A stretch of DNA of 7,021 nucleotides from an uncultured bacterium. Lineage in GTDB: Bacteria > Cyanobacteriota > Vampirovibrionia > Gastranaerophilales > Gastranaerophilaceae. Below the pieces are notes generated by a model. The model did no database searches, was not told where the DNA came from, and was given only the letters and a program-made list of their open reading frames with translations. This document shows, piece by piece, positions 1 through 6,307 of this stretch. The DNA lies in contig CACXAK010000057.1 in the NCBI GenBank assembly GCA_902765655.1, positions 1 through 7,021 on the forward strand, written 5' to 3'. The translations under genes were made by a program, and so were the position numbers. Numbering within the stretch: position 1 is the first letter of the stretch; each line of letters opens with the position of its first letter.

Positions 1-1
1 A

Positions 2-208
2 AAATGCTTTGATGATTTTGGATTTTATAAAATTAAGGCCTTAATTTTTCCCGATAACTTCAGAGTAAAAAAGCTTCTCACTCAGGTTGGATTTGAATAT
101 GAAACTACATTGCCTGATGAAACTTTAAGAAATGGTAAACCGCAAAATATTGATGTTTATTCTATAAAAAGAACTTATTACTACAAAGACGAGGTGAATT
201 ATGATTAA
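2..208 (+). CDS. GNAT-family N-acetyltransferase, C-terminal fragment (5' end outside window)
   Basis: An open frame runs from the left edge to a TAA at 206-208 and gives 68 residues. The visible part matches the last strands of a GNAT (acetyl-CoA-dependent acetyltransferase) fold. An asparagine followed by RVKKLL and then VGFEYE corresponds to the usual 'N..a..llek.GF..E' block. It is followed by a 'LRNGKPQNIDVYSI' segment like the 'r.nGk..D...ysl' ending of RimJ-like and phage-encoded GNATs. The protein ends in a charged, tyrosine-rich tail (YYYKDEVNYD). The acetyl-CoA-binding loop would lie upstream and cannot be checked. The substrate is unknown. Its stop overlaps the next start by 8 nt, and the next gene's ribosome binding site lies inside it, so it is in the same operon as the portal gene and probably phage-encoded. 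The family call is fairly secure from pattern alone; the phage role is inferred from the neighbour. Confidence 0.7.
   Translation, partial: KCFDDFGFYKIKALIFPDNFRVKKLLTQVGFEYETTLPDETLRNGKPQNIDVYSIKRTYYYKDEVNYD
191..197 (+). promoter_or_regulatory. Strong Shine-Dalgarno of the portal gene, inside the GNAT gene
   Basis: GAGGTGA matches seven consecutive bases of the anti-SD complement (AGGAGGTGATC) and ends 3 nt before the ATG at 201. It supports that start codon. It lies within the last codons of the upstream gene, which together with the 8-nt ORF overlap fits translational coupling. It is the best SD in the window; the chromosomal genes here have weaker ones or none. Confidence 0.75.
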
Positions 209-1874
209 TACAAATGATATTACGTTACTTACTGCTCAGGATTATTACAATGAGCAAAATATTTTAAATAATATTATTTCTAAATACGATTACTATAATG
301 ATGCAAGAAATTCTCAACGTGCTGATAACAGACTTATTTCTTATGCAATTTATAATGCTGATATTCCTCAGATAAATGACTGGAATTGCCGTATTCAGCT
401 GCCTGAGATTTATGAACTTGCACAAACATTAAAATCACATATTGTACAAAATTTATATTCTCATCCTGACGGTATGTTTGATGTTTCGGGAGTAGATTTA
501 AAATCACAAAAATATGCAAACCGTCAAAAGGCAATGCTTGTCAATACTTTTGAAGAAATGAAATTGTCTGATGAAATGGAAAAGATAGTGGATTCTGTTG
601 TTGAAACAGGGGAAGTGACTTTGTTTGTCGGATGGGAAACAAAAACAAGAAAAGTCCGCAGAGCGTTATCATTGCAGGAACAAGTTGAGTTTAATACAGA
701 TAAGTCCTTTGTTATTGAAGATAAAGTTATTTATGACAACGTAAAAGTTAAATTTGTTCATTATGAGGATTTTGTGTTTGACAGAACAAATGTGAATAAT
801 TGGGATTCCTGCCCTAAGATTTACCGTACATATCAGACTTTAGATGAAATCAGAACAAATAAATCAAATAATTTGTTAAATATTGAAAAGCTGGAAATAC
901 TGAAAGGGGTGGTGGCAAACAAAAAAGGTCAAAAGGATTCTAAATATTCAATTCCAAAAATAGAAGTATTGGAATATTGGGGCGATATTGAACTCCCGTC
1001 AGGGGAAATTCTTAAAAATCAGCTGATTTCAGTTGCAGGCAGAAGCGTGATTATACGCTTTGAGGATAATCCTTTTGTAATTAATCCGTTTATACATGCC
1101 AATATCATAGAAAATCCGTCAACAGGGAGAGGAATTTCACCTTTGCGTGTGGCTTTGATATTGAACAACATATCTTCAACAATTCTGAATAAACAGCTTG
1201 ACGCGCTTGCGCTGATGATGAATCCCCCATATCTTGCACCAAAAGGTTGTTTTATGGGTAAACAGGACGTCAAACCGGGAAAAATTATTGAATATGATTC
1301 AACTTTAATGACTTCTGCTCCTGTTCCGCTTTCTTTTGACAAAGCAATGACCGGCTGGGATTTTCTCAATTATTTTAAAACAACTATTGAAAGTGCAACG
1401 GGGATTTTCAAAAATATGGTGGGTAATCTTTCGGGAGTTGAGCGTAGCGCAACTGAGATAAATTATTCTGCAAACGGGCAGGAAGCGCGACTTAATATGA
1501 TTTTGGATTCTATCAACAGAAAAGTTATTGTTCCTATGGTTGAAAAAACAGCTCAATTGATTTCGTATTTTAAAATTGGTTCAGAAAGCATAATGATAAA
1601 TGATCATGGAAGAACTGATTTTGTAGATATTGATGATGAAATCAGAAATTCAAATTATGTATACAGATACGGTGACAGAAAAGCAACATTTGAACGGAAA
1701 TCGAAGTTTAAAGAAATGTTTGATGTGCTGACTAATTTTGTCAAAGTAGAAGAAGTAGCACAGCGTATAAACTGGCTTGAATGTTTCAAATTTGCACTTG
1801 AACAGTACGGAGTTGAGAATTCTAATAACTTCTTGAAAGATGACGGAATGACACAAATTCCGCCTCAGATATAA
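201..1874 (+). CDS. Phage portal (head-tail connector) protein, podovirus type
   Basis: The 557-residue product fits the portal protein that forms the dodecameric ring at one capsid vertex, through which DNA is packaged and ejected. Its length is close to T7-type connectors (about 535 residues). Matching elements, in order: residues about 61-95 (WNCRIQLPEIYELAQTL through YSHPDGMFDV), the usual N-terminal 'w.s...lP.i...v..l...lf..p..f.v' block; VHYEDFVFDR at about 187-196; LEYWGDI at about 257-263; ENPSTGRGISPL at about 304-315, then a long helix ending ALMMNPPYLAPKG at about 337-349; and about 398-430 (SATGIFKNMVG, then ERSATEINYSANGQEARL), the conserved 'TG......G..r.ATE......ea..Rl' helix found in many portals. 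The tail is a rather hydrophilic helical region. There are no frameshifts or internal stops. Terminase would normally lie nearby upstream and scaffold and capsid genes downstream; none follows here. I assign it from remembered portal patterns, not from a search. A domesticated or gene-transfer-agent portal is an alternative. Confidence 0.8.
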   Translation: MINTNDITLLTAQDYYNEQNILNNIISKYDYYNDARNSQRADNRLISYAIYNADIPQINDWNCRIQLPEIYELAQTLKSHIVQNLYSHPDGMFDVSGVDLKSQKYANRQKAMLVNTFEEMKLSDEMEKIVDSVVETGEVTLFVGWETKTRKVRRALSLQEQVEFNTDKSFVIEDKVIYDNVKVKFVHYEDFVFDRTNVNNWDSCPKIYRTYQTLDEIRTNKSNNLLNIEKLEILKGVVANKKGQKDSKYSIPKIEVLEYWGDIELPSGEILKNQLISVAGRSVIIRFEDNPFVINPFIHANIIENPSTGRGISPLRVALILNNISSTILNKQLDALALMMNPPYLAPKGCFMGKQDVKPGKIIEYDSTLMTSAPVPLSFDKAMTGWDFLNYFKTTIESATGIFKNMVGNLSGVERSATEINYSANGQEARLNMILDSINRKVIVPMVEKTAQLISYFKIGSESIMINDHGRTDFVDIDDEIRNSNYVYRYGDRKATFERKSKFKEMFDVLTNFVKVEEVAQRINWLECFKFALEQYGVENSNNFLKDDGMTQIPPQI

Positions 1875-1895
1875 CTCTTTCTTCACACATATGAA

Positions 1896-1915
1896 GGGCG
1901 GGTGGGTTGGTTTTT
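1896..1915 (+). other. G-rich run followed by T5, just after the portal gene
   Basis: Runs of GGG, GGG, GGG and GG separated by 1-2 nt occupy 1896-1910 and are followed directly by TTTTT. In such AT-rich DNA this is conspicuous. The spacing would allow a two-tetrad G-quadruplex on the plus strand. Whether it folds, or has any role in ending the phage transcript or marking a junction, is unknown. Confidence 0.35.
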
Positions 1916-1971
1916 ATTGAATAAATTTATTAAAGTTTGTGTGTTGGCAAAATTAAGAGTAACCACATATA

Positions 1972-2005
1972 AAAAATGGGCATGTTATTTAACTTGCCCA
2001 TTTTT
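1972..2005. terminator. Bidirectional rho-independent terminator between convergent genes
   Basis: A perfect 11-bp inverted repeat (AAAAATGGGCA at 1972-1982, TGCCCATTTTT at 1995-2005) encloses a 12-nt loop, inside which GTT/AAC can add three more pairs. The A-tract on one side and T-tract on the other give a U-run transcript in both directions. Read on the minus strand it lies 22 nt after the acyl-CoA synthetase stop and ends in six T's, so it mainly serves that gene. Read on the plus strand it would also stop transcripts from the portal gene about 100 nt upstream. Confidence 0.88.
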
Positions 2006-2027
2006 CAATAATTTTTTTATAAATTAA

Positions 2028-3704
2028 CTAAATGCATAATAATTCCCGAACTTCTTTACGCTTAACTTTAAGTGTAGTTGTTTTAGGCAGCGGCTCTTTT
2101 GATATTACAACAGATGTCGGGCGTTTGTATGATGCAAGCTGCTGTGATAATGTCTTAACATCAAGTTTAATCATTCTGTCAATGTCGTCTTCCGAGTATG
2201 TATTATACATTTCCTGTTTTGGTACAATTACTGCCGTAACTTCTTCTGCGCCGTCTTTTGCCCCAAAGCTTCTTGATACTCCGAGAACACAAACTTCACT
2301 TATGTAGTGGCTATTTTCAAGTACCGCTTCAACTTCTTCAGGAAATACTTTTTTACCGCCCTGAAGGACTATCATATTTTTAATACGCCCCGTAATGTAT
2401 ATATGGCCATCTTTGTCAATTTTTGCGATATCTCCTGTATGCAGCCAACCGTTTTCATCAATAACTTCTGCTGTCATTTCAGGTTGATTGTGATAACCCT
2501 TCATTACAGAAGGGCCTCTCAACCACAATTCACCTGTTGCTTCATCAATTTTTGCTTCAAAATGTCTCAAAGGATGACCAACAGAAGCCAATTCTCCGCG
2601 TTTGTCATGGTTAACCGATACAACAGGACTTGTTTCTGATAATCCGTATCCCTGATAAACTCTGATACCGATTCTTTCAAAGAAAGTTCCGACTTCAACA
2701 TCTAACGGCGCTCCGCCGGATATGCATCCGAAGAATTTTCCGCCCCAGCTTTGATGTATTTTTTTGAATAATTTTCTTCTCATTTTGTATGACGGAATAA
2801 ATTGCGCAATAAAATACATTATTTTAAACGCAATTTGTACGGCTTTTGGAGTTGTTGAAAGTTCTTTTTCTATACCTGCTTTTAATAATTTCAAAAATGC
2901 AGGTACGGCAATCATAAACTGAATACCTTTTTCTTTCATTACTCCGGTTATATCTTTTGGTTTAAAACTGCTCGTGTAATAAACAGAAAAACCGGCATTT
3001 AAAAATGTTGAAAAACCGACAGTCATTTCAAATAAATGATTCATTGGCAAAATTGATAACATATGAATCGCCTGTCCTTTTGGTAAGATAATATCAACAA
3101 CTTCCATCAAATCAACAAGTTGCGCATTTACATTTTGGAATGAAATTTCAACCCCTTTAGGTGCTCCTGTTGTTCCTGATGTATAAATGATGAATGCTGT
3201 TGATTTAGAACTTCTCTGACGCCATTTCCCGTCATAATTATCAGGAAAATCGTAGATATTTTGGACATTTGCGCTGCTTGTATGTTCATCAATTACATAT
3301 ATGTATTTAATTTCAGGAATCATTTTTTGTAATTCCAGTGCGGTGTCTAAGTAATGTTCGGATGCAAAAAGTACTGTCGGTAAACAATCCGAAAGTATTG
3401 ACTTTAATTCATATTTTGAGAGTTTTATATCTAAAGGAACAGTAGTGGTTCCTGTCAAAACTGATGCAAAAACGCAAGCTCCGTATTCAGGTTTTGATTC
3501 GGATAAAATTGCAAGACATTCACCTTTTTTTATACCAACATCTTCAATAAGATATCGGGCAATTTTCCTTGCCAGTAACCCAAGTCCTTTGTATGTAAAT
3601 TCTTCCCAGCCGTATTGACCTTTAATTCCGAGTGCAACACGTTCTTCATAATCTTTTGTTTTGTTCTGAATATGAGATAAAATGTGACTATTCCGTAATT
3701 CCAT
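2028..3704 (-). CDS. AMP-forming long-chain fatty acyl-CoA (or acyl-ACP) synthetase
   Basis: This 558-residue protein of the ANL adenylating superfamily activates a carboxylate with ATP to an acyl-AMP and transfers it to CoA or a carrier-protein thiol. Visible motifs: the P-loop-like YTSGTTGAPKG at 174-184; SGGAPL at about 329-334; the adenine-contacting GYGLSE at 352-357; the ribose-binding aspartate in WLHTGD at 420-425; the hinge and long-chain signature GRIKNMIVLQGGKKVFPEE at 439-457; and the C-terminal PKTTTLKVKR at 540-549, with the likely catalytic Lys546. The usual glycine before that lysine is replaced by leucine. A hydrophobic-basic stretch at about 288-316 (IAFKIMYFIAQF, then KMRRKLFKK) may favour membrane association. 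The motifs favour long-chain fatty acids, probably for recycling or importing them into phospholipids. CoA versus ACP as acceptor cannot be decided from motifs. It is a single-gene unit with its own promoter and terminator. The start at 3704 has only a weak GGGG-type SD 8 nt upstream, but fits family length and the promoter position. Confidence 0.9.
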   Translation of the reverse strand: MELRNSHILSHIQNKTKDYEERVALGIKGQYGWEEFTYKGLGLLARKIARYLIEDVGIKKGECLAILSESKPEYGACVFASVLTGTTTVPLDIKLSKYELKSILSDCLPTVLFASEHYLDTALELQKMIPEIKYIYVIDEHTSSANVQNIYDFPDNYDGKWRQRSSKSTAFIIYTSGTTGAPKGVEISFQNVNAQLVDLMEVVDIILPKGQAIHMLSILPMNHLFEMTVGFSTFLNAGFSVYYTSSFKPKDITGVMKEKGIQFMIAVPAFLKLLKAGIEKELSTTPKAVQIAFKIMYFIAQFIPSYKMRRKLFKKIHQSWGGKFFGCISGGAPLDVEVGTFFERIGIRVYQGYGLSETSPVVSVNHDKRGELASVGHPLRHFEAKIDEATGELWLRGPSVMKGYHNQPEMTAEVIDENGWLHTGDIAKIDKDGHIYITGRIKNMIVLQGGKKVFPEEVEAVLENSHYISEVCVLGVSRSFGAKDGAEEVTAVIVPKQEMYNTYSEDDIDRMIKLDVKTLSQQLASYKRPTSVVISKEPLPKTTTLKVKRKEVRELLCI

Positions 3705-3749
3705 AATATAAACCCCAAATCTTTAAATCAATACCATCTATACTAAGAT

Positions 3750-3778
3750 ATTTTATAATCTATATTTGTAAATGTCAA
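3750..3778 (-). promoter_or_regulatory. Near-consensus sigma-70 promoter of the acyl-CoA synthetase gene
   Basis: On the minus strand a perfect -35 box TTGACA (3778-3773) is followed by exactly 17 nt and a -10 box TAAAAT (3755-3750), five of six matches to TATAAT. Transcription would begin near 3743, giving a leader of about 38 nt before the ATG at 3704. No convincing operator or attenuator is visible in that leader. The sequence suggests a fairly strong housekeeping promoter. Confidence 0.8.
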
Positions 3779-3882
3779 TTATTGAAAAAGTATATATAAT
3801 TAAATTATTTCTTTAAGTTGTATCCCCGATTTTGTCGTATCGGTTATTTATATTATTATGTGGTGAAAGTTATATTTAGAAC

Positions 3883-3910
3883 TTGCCCGAAATAACAACT
3901 GTGATAAGAT
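3883..3910 (+). promoter_or_regulatory. Candidate extended -10 promoter for recJ-prfB
   Basis: TTGCCC at 3883-3888 is a partial -35 match, and TAAGAT at 3905-3910 is a 4/6 -10 match with a 16-nt spacer. A TG at 3902-3903 makes it an extended -10. The start of transcription would fall near 3917, leaving a leader of only about 18 nt that begins at the SD-like AAAAGGA (3917-3923). The region is AT-rich, so chance matches are easy; a promoter somewhere in 3780-3915 is likely but this exact one is tentative. Confidence 0.4.
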
Positions 3911-3934
3911 AAAATCAAAAGGATTTGGTACAAA

Positions 3935-6286
3935 ATGAAAAAAGAGTGGCTTTTAAAAAATAATGATGGATTCAGGGGTTCTTTGATTGAAAAACTTTTA
4001 ATGAGCCGCGGAATTTCTTCTTCAGAAGATATTGAAAATTTTTTAAATCCTTTAAATATGGAGCTGACTTCTCCTGATGTATTTACTGATATGGGAAAAA
4101 CCGTCAGCAGATTATCACAGGCGATAGATAATAATGAATGTATTTTAATATATGGGGATTTTGATGCAGACGGCGTTACATCAACATCGGTTTTGTATAA
4201 AACAATCAGTCATTTGGGCGGTAAAGTAAGTTATTACATTCCTGACAGAGAAACTCAGGGACACGGGTTAAATACAAATGCTTTGACTTCTATAATGATT
4301 AAAGTTAAACCAAAGGTTATAATCACTGTTGATAACGGAATTTCAAATGTTGAAGAAGTGAAATTTATAAACAGCTTTAAAACGATTGATGTTATTATAA
4401 CCGATCACCACGAGCCACCTGAAATTTTACCTGAGGCATATGCAATTATTAATCCGAAGGCGCCTGATTCTTTGGATGAAAAATTGAGTGCCAAACAAAT
4501 TGAATATTTGACATACCTTGCCGGCTGCGGGGTTGCATTAAAAGTTTCTCAGGCACTTTTGACTCATTATAATAAGCCGGCATATGTTAATGAGATTTTA
4601 CCTTTTGTTGCAGTTGGTACGGTTGCAGATTTAGTTCCGCTTTTGGGCGAAAACAGATATTTTGTCACAAAAGGTTTGGATTTGATTTCAAAGGGTAAGC
4701 ATGATGGCTTGAAATTACTTTTGGAAAGTGCAAATTATGACATAACAAAAGGAATAACATCTGAAAATATTGCCTTTGGTGTTGCTCCAAGGATAAACGC
4801 TTCAGGGCGTCTTGACAGTGTTGATAATGCTATTAAGGTTTTGATTTCGGATAATATTCAGGAAGTGAAAGTAGCAATTGAAAATCTGAATGAATTGAAT
4901 TCCGTTCGCCAACGGCTTTGTGACGATACTTTTAAACAAGCTGAGGAAATATATTTAAAAGAGGGTACAAAAAATCCTGCAATAATTTTATGTTGTGAGG
5001 ACTGGCATGTCGGAATTATCGGTATTGTTGCATCAAAATTTGTTGAAAAATATTATAAACCAACATTTTTAATGACCAAAAAAGACGGAATATACAGATG
5101 TTCTGCAAGAAGCATAGAAGGAGTTCCATTATATGATGTTATAAGTGAAAATTCCGAGCTTTTAGACGGTTTTGGAGGGCATAAACTTGCAGCGGGGCTA
5201 TCATTCAGTGAAGACAAATCTTCTTTTGAAGTTGTAAAAAAAGCGCTTAATGAAACAGTTTCGCATTATGCGGCGGGTCAAGATTTAAAACCATTCATAA
5301 ATATTGATATGAAGCTTGAGTCAGCTGATATTACGCTTGATTTTGTAGAACATTTATCTCAGCTTGAACCGTTTGGGGCAAATAATCCGAGTCCGATTTT
5401 TGAATCAGATGATTTTGTTGTGTCGGATAAAATGCTTATGGGCAGTGACAAAAAACATTTGAAATTGATGATATCAAAAGATGGTTATACGTTTCCTGCA
5501 ATATGGTGGAGCAGGGGTGATGTAGCTTTGGATAAAGGGGATAAGCTTGATATAGCTTTTCATCCTCAAGTTAATGAATTTAACGGAAATACTTCAATTC
5601 AATTAATTGTTGATGATATTCATTCCGAAAAACTTGAAGAGGATGAGCAAACGGAAGAAAAGCTGAAAATATATGACTATCGTCAAAAGACTGATTTTTT
5701 GAATAATGTGAATGATTATCTGAAAAATACAACTTCAAAGATAGGTGTTTTTGCAGAATGTAAGGCGGTTTTGGATAATATTAAGCCGTATCCTGCAATA
5801 AGTTCAAGAGTTTTTACAAGGGAAAATGTTCCTGAGTGTGATTTTGTGATGTTTTTTGATTACCCGCCTGACAGAGAAACATTTGATAATATTTTAAGTG
5901 CTGCGGCACCTAAAGGGCTGCATTTTATGAACTTTGAGCCAAAAATTTATGATGAGGTTTCGTTATTAAATACTTTTGTCGGGATGATAAAATTTGCTGC
6001 ACACAATAATGACGGGAAGATTGAATTGGTTCGCTTTGGTAGTTTTTTGGGGAAATCAGATGAAGTAATTTTGTCGTTATTAAAATTACTTGAGGATAAA
6101 GGGCATATAAAGGTAACTGAAATTACAGAGTCATATTGCAAAATAAATCTTTTGGGGACGGAAAATATATCGGCTGTTTTAAATACGGAAGAGTATGAGC
6201 AAATATTTGAACTTTCGCAGGAATGTGATATGTTTCGTCAATCGCTCTTGGAAGATGATTTGGAACAGATTGTTTACGGCAAATAA
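3935..6286 (+). CDS. recJ: Single-stranded-DNA-specific 5'-3' exonuclease RecJ, long form
   Basis: RecJ degrades single-stranded DNA 5' to 3' in recombinational repair (RecF pathway), mismatch repair and base-excision repair, using metal ions bound by DHH-family motifs. All core motifs are present: DFDADG at 75-80 (motif I), TVDNG at 131-135 (II), TDHHE at 156-160 (III, the DHH signature), VGTVADLVPLLGENR at 227-241 (IV, Asp232), APRINASGR at 284-292, then the DHHA1 part with GIVASKFVEKYYKP, RCSARS and GFGGHKLAAG (412-421). LEPFGANNPSPIF (about 477-489) starts the OB-like domain. At 783 residues it is about 200 longer than E. coli RecJ (577). The extra C-terminus (about 578-783) resembles the RecJ C-terminal domain of the long form known from Bacillus, ending in a winged-helix-like segment at about 685-740. 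The ATG at 3935 is supported by AAAAGGA 11 nt upstream (a long spacing) and by the family's typical N-terminus (W, then LLMSRGI and FLNP). prfB follows after 21 nt, probably in one operon. Confidence 0.95.
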   Translation: MKKEWLLKNNDGFRGSLIEKLLMSRGISSSEDIENFLNPLNMELTSPDVFTDMGKTVSRLSQAIDNNECILIYGDFDADGVTSTSVLYKTISHLGGKVSYYIPDRETQGHGLNTNALTSIMIKVKPKVIITVDNGISNVEEVKFINSFKTIDVIITDHHEPPEILPEAYAIINPKAPDSLDEKLSAKQIEYLTYLAGCGVALKVSQALLTHYNKPAYVNEILPFVAVGTVADLVPLLGENRYFVTKGLDLISKGKHDGLKLLLESANYDITKGITSENIAFGVAPRINASGRLDSVDNAIKVLISDNIQEVKVAIENLNELNSVRQRLCDDTFKQAEEIYLKEGTKNPAIILCCEDWHVGIIGIVASKFVEKYYKPTFLMTKKDGIYRCSARSIEGVPLYDVISENSELLDGFGGHKLAAGLSFSEDKSSFEVVKKALNETVSHYAAGQDLKPFINIDMKLESADITLDFVEHLSQLEPFGANNPSPIFESDDFVVSDKMLMGSDKKHLKLMISKDGYTFPAIWWSRGDVALDKGDKLDIAFHPQVNEFNGNTSIQLIVDDIHSEKLEEDEQTEEKLKIYDYRQKTDFLNNVNDYLKNTTSKIGVFAECKAVLDNIKPYPAISSRVFTRENVPECDFVMFFDYPPDRETFDNILSAAAPKGLHFMNFEPKIYDEVSLLNTFVGMIKFAAHNNDGKIELVRFGSFLGKSDEVILSLLKLLEDKGHIKVTEITESYCKINLLGTENISAVLNTEEYEQIFELSQECDMFRQSLLEDDLEQIVYGK

Positions 6287-6307
6287 ATTTTATACTAAAA
6301 TAATCTT

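Noticed and set aside
1019..1369. 116-residue open frame on the minus strand
   Set aside because: Antisense to the portal gene, with no recognisable motif and no SD that I can see.
1860..1901. Possible hairpin pairing CCGCC (1860-1864) with GGCGG (1897-1901), with an inner CTTCA/TGAAG
   Set aside because: The stem is short with a large interrupted loop, and the T-run is 9 nt away, so it is a poor terminator compared with 1972-2005.
1991..1999. AACTTGCCC occurring here and again at 3880-3888
   Set aside because: A nine-base match is within chance for this length; one copy is part of the terminator stem and the other lies at the recJ promoter candidate, with no shared flanks.
2032..2639. Two plus-strand open frames of 91 and 110 residues
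   Set aside because: Both are antisense to the acyl-CoA synthetase, whose adenylation motifs fix the true frame.
3795..3800. Perfect TATAAT on the plus strand upstream of recJ
   Set aside because: No acceptable -35 box lies 16-18 nt upstream, and such hexamers are expected in this very AT-rich stretch.
3826..3843. Inverted repeat CCGAT with an 8-nt loop and ATCGG upstream of recJ
   Set aside because: Only five pairs in an intergenic region; it could be an operator half-site pair but is too short to support a call.
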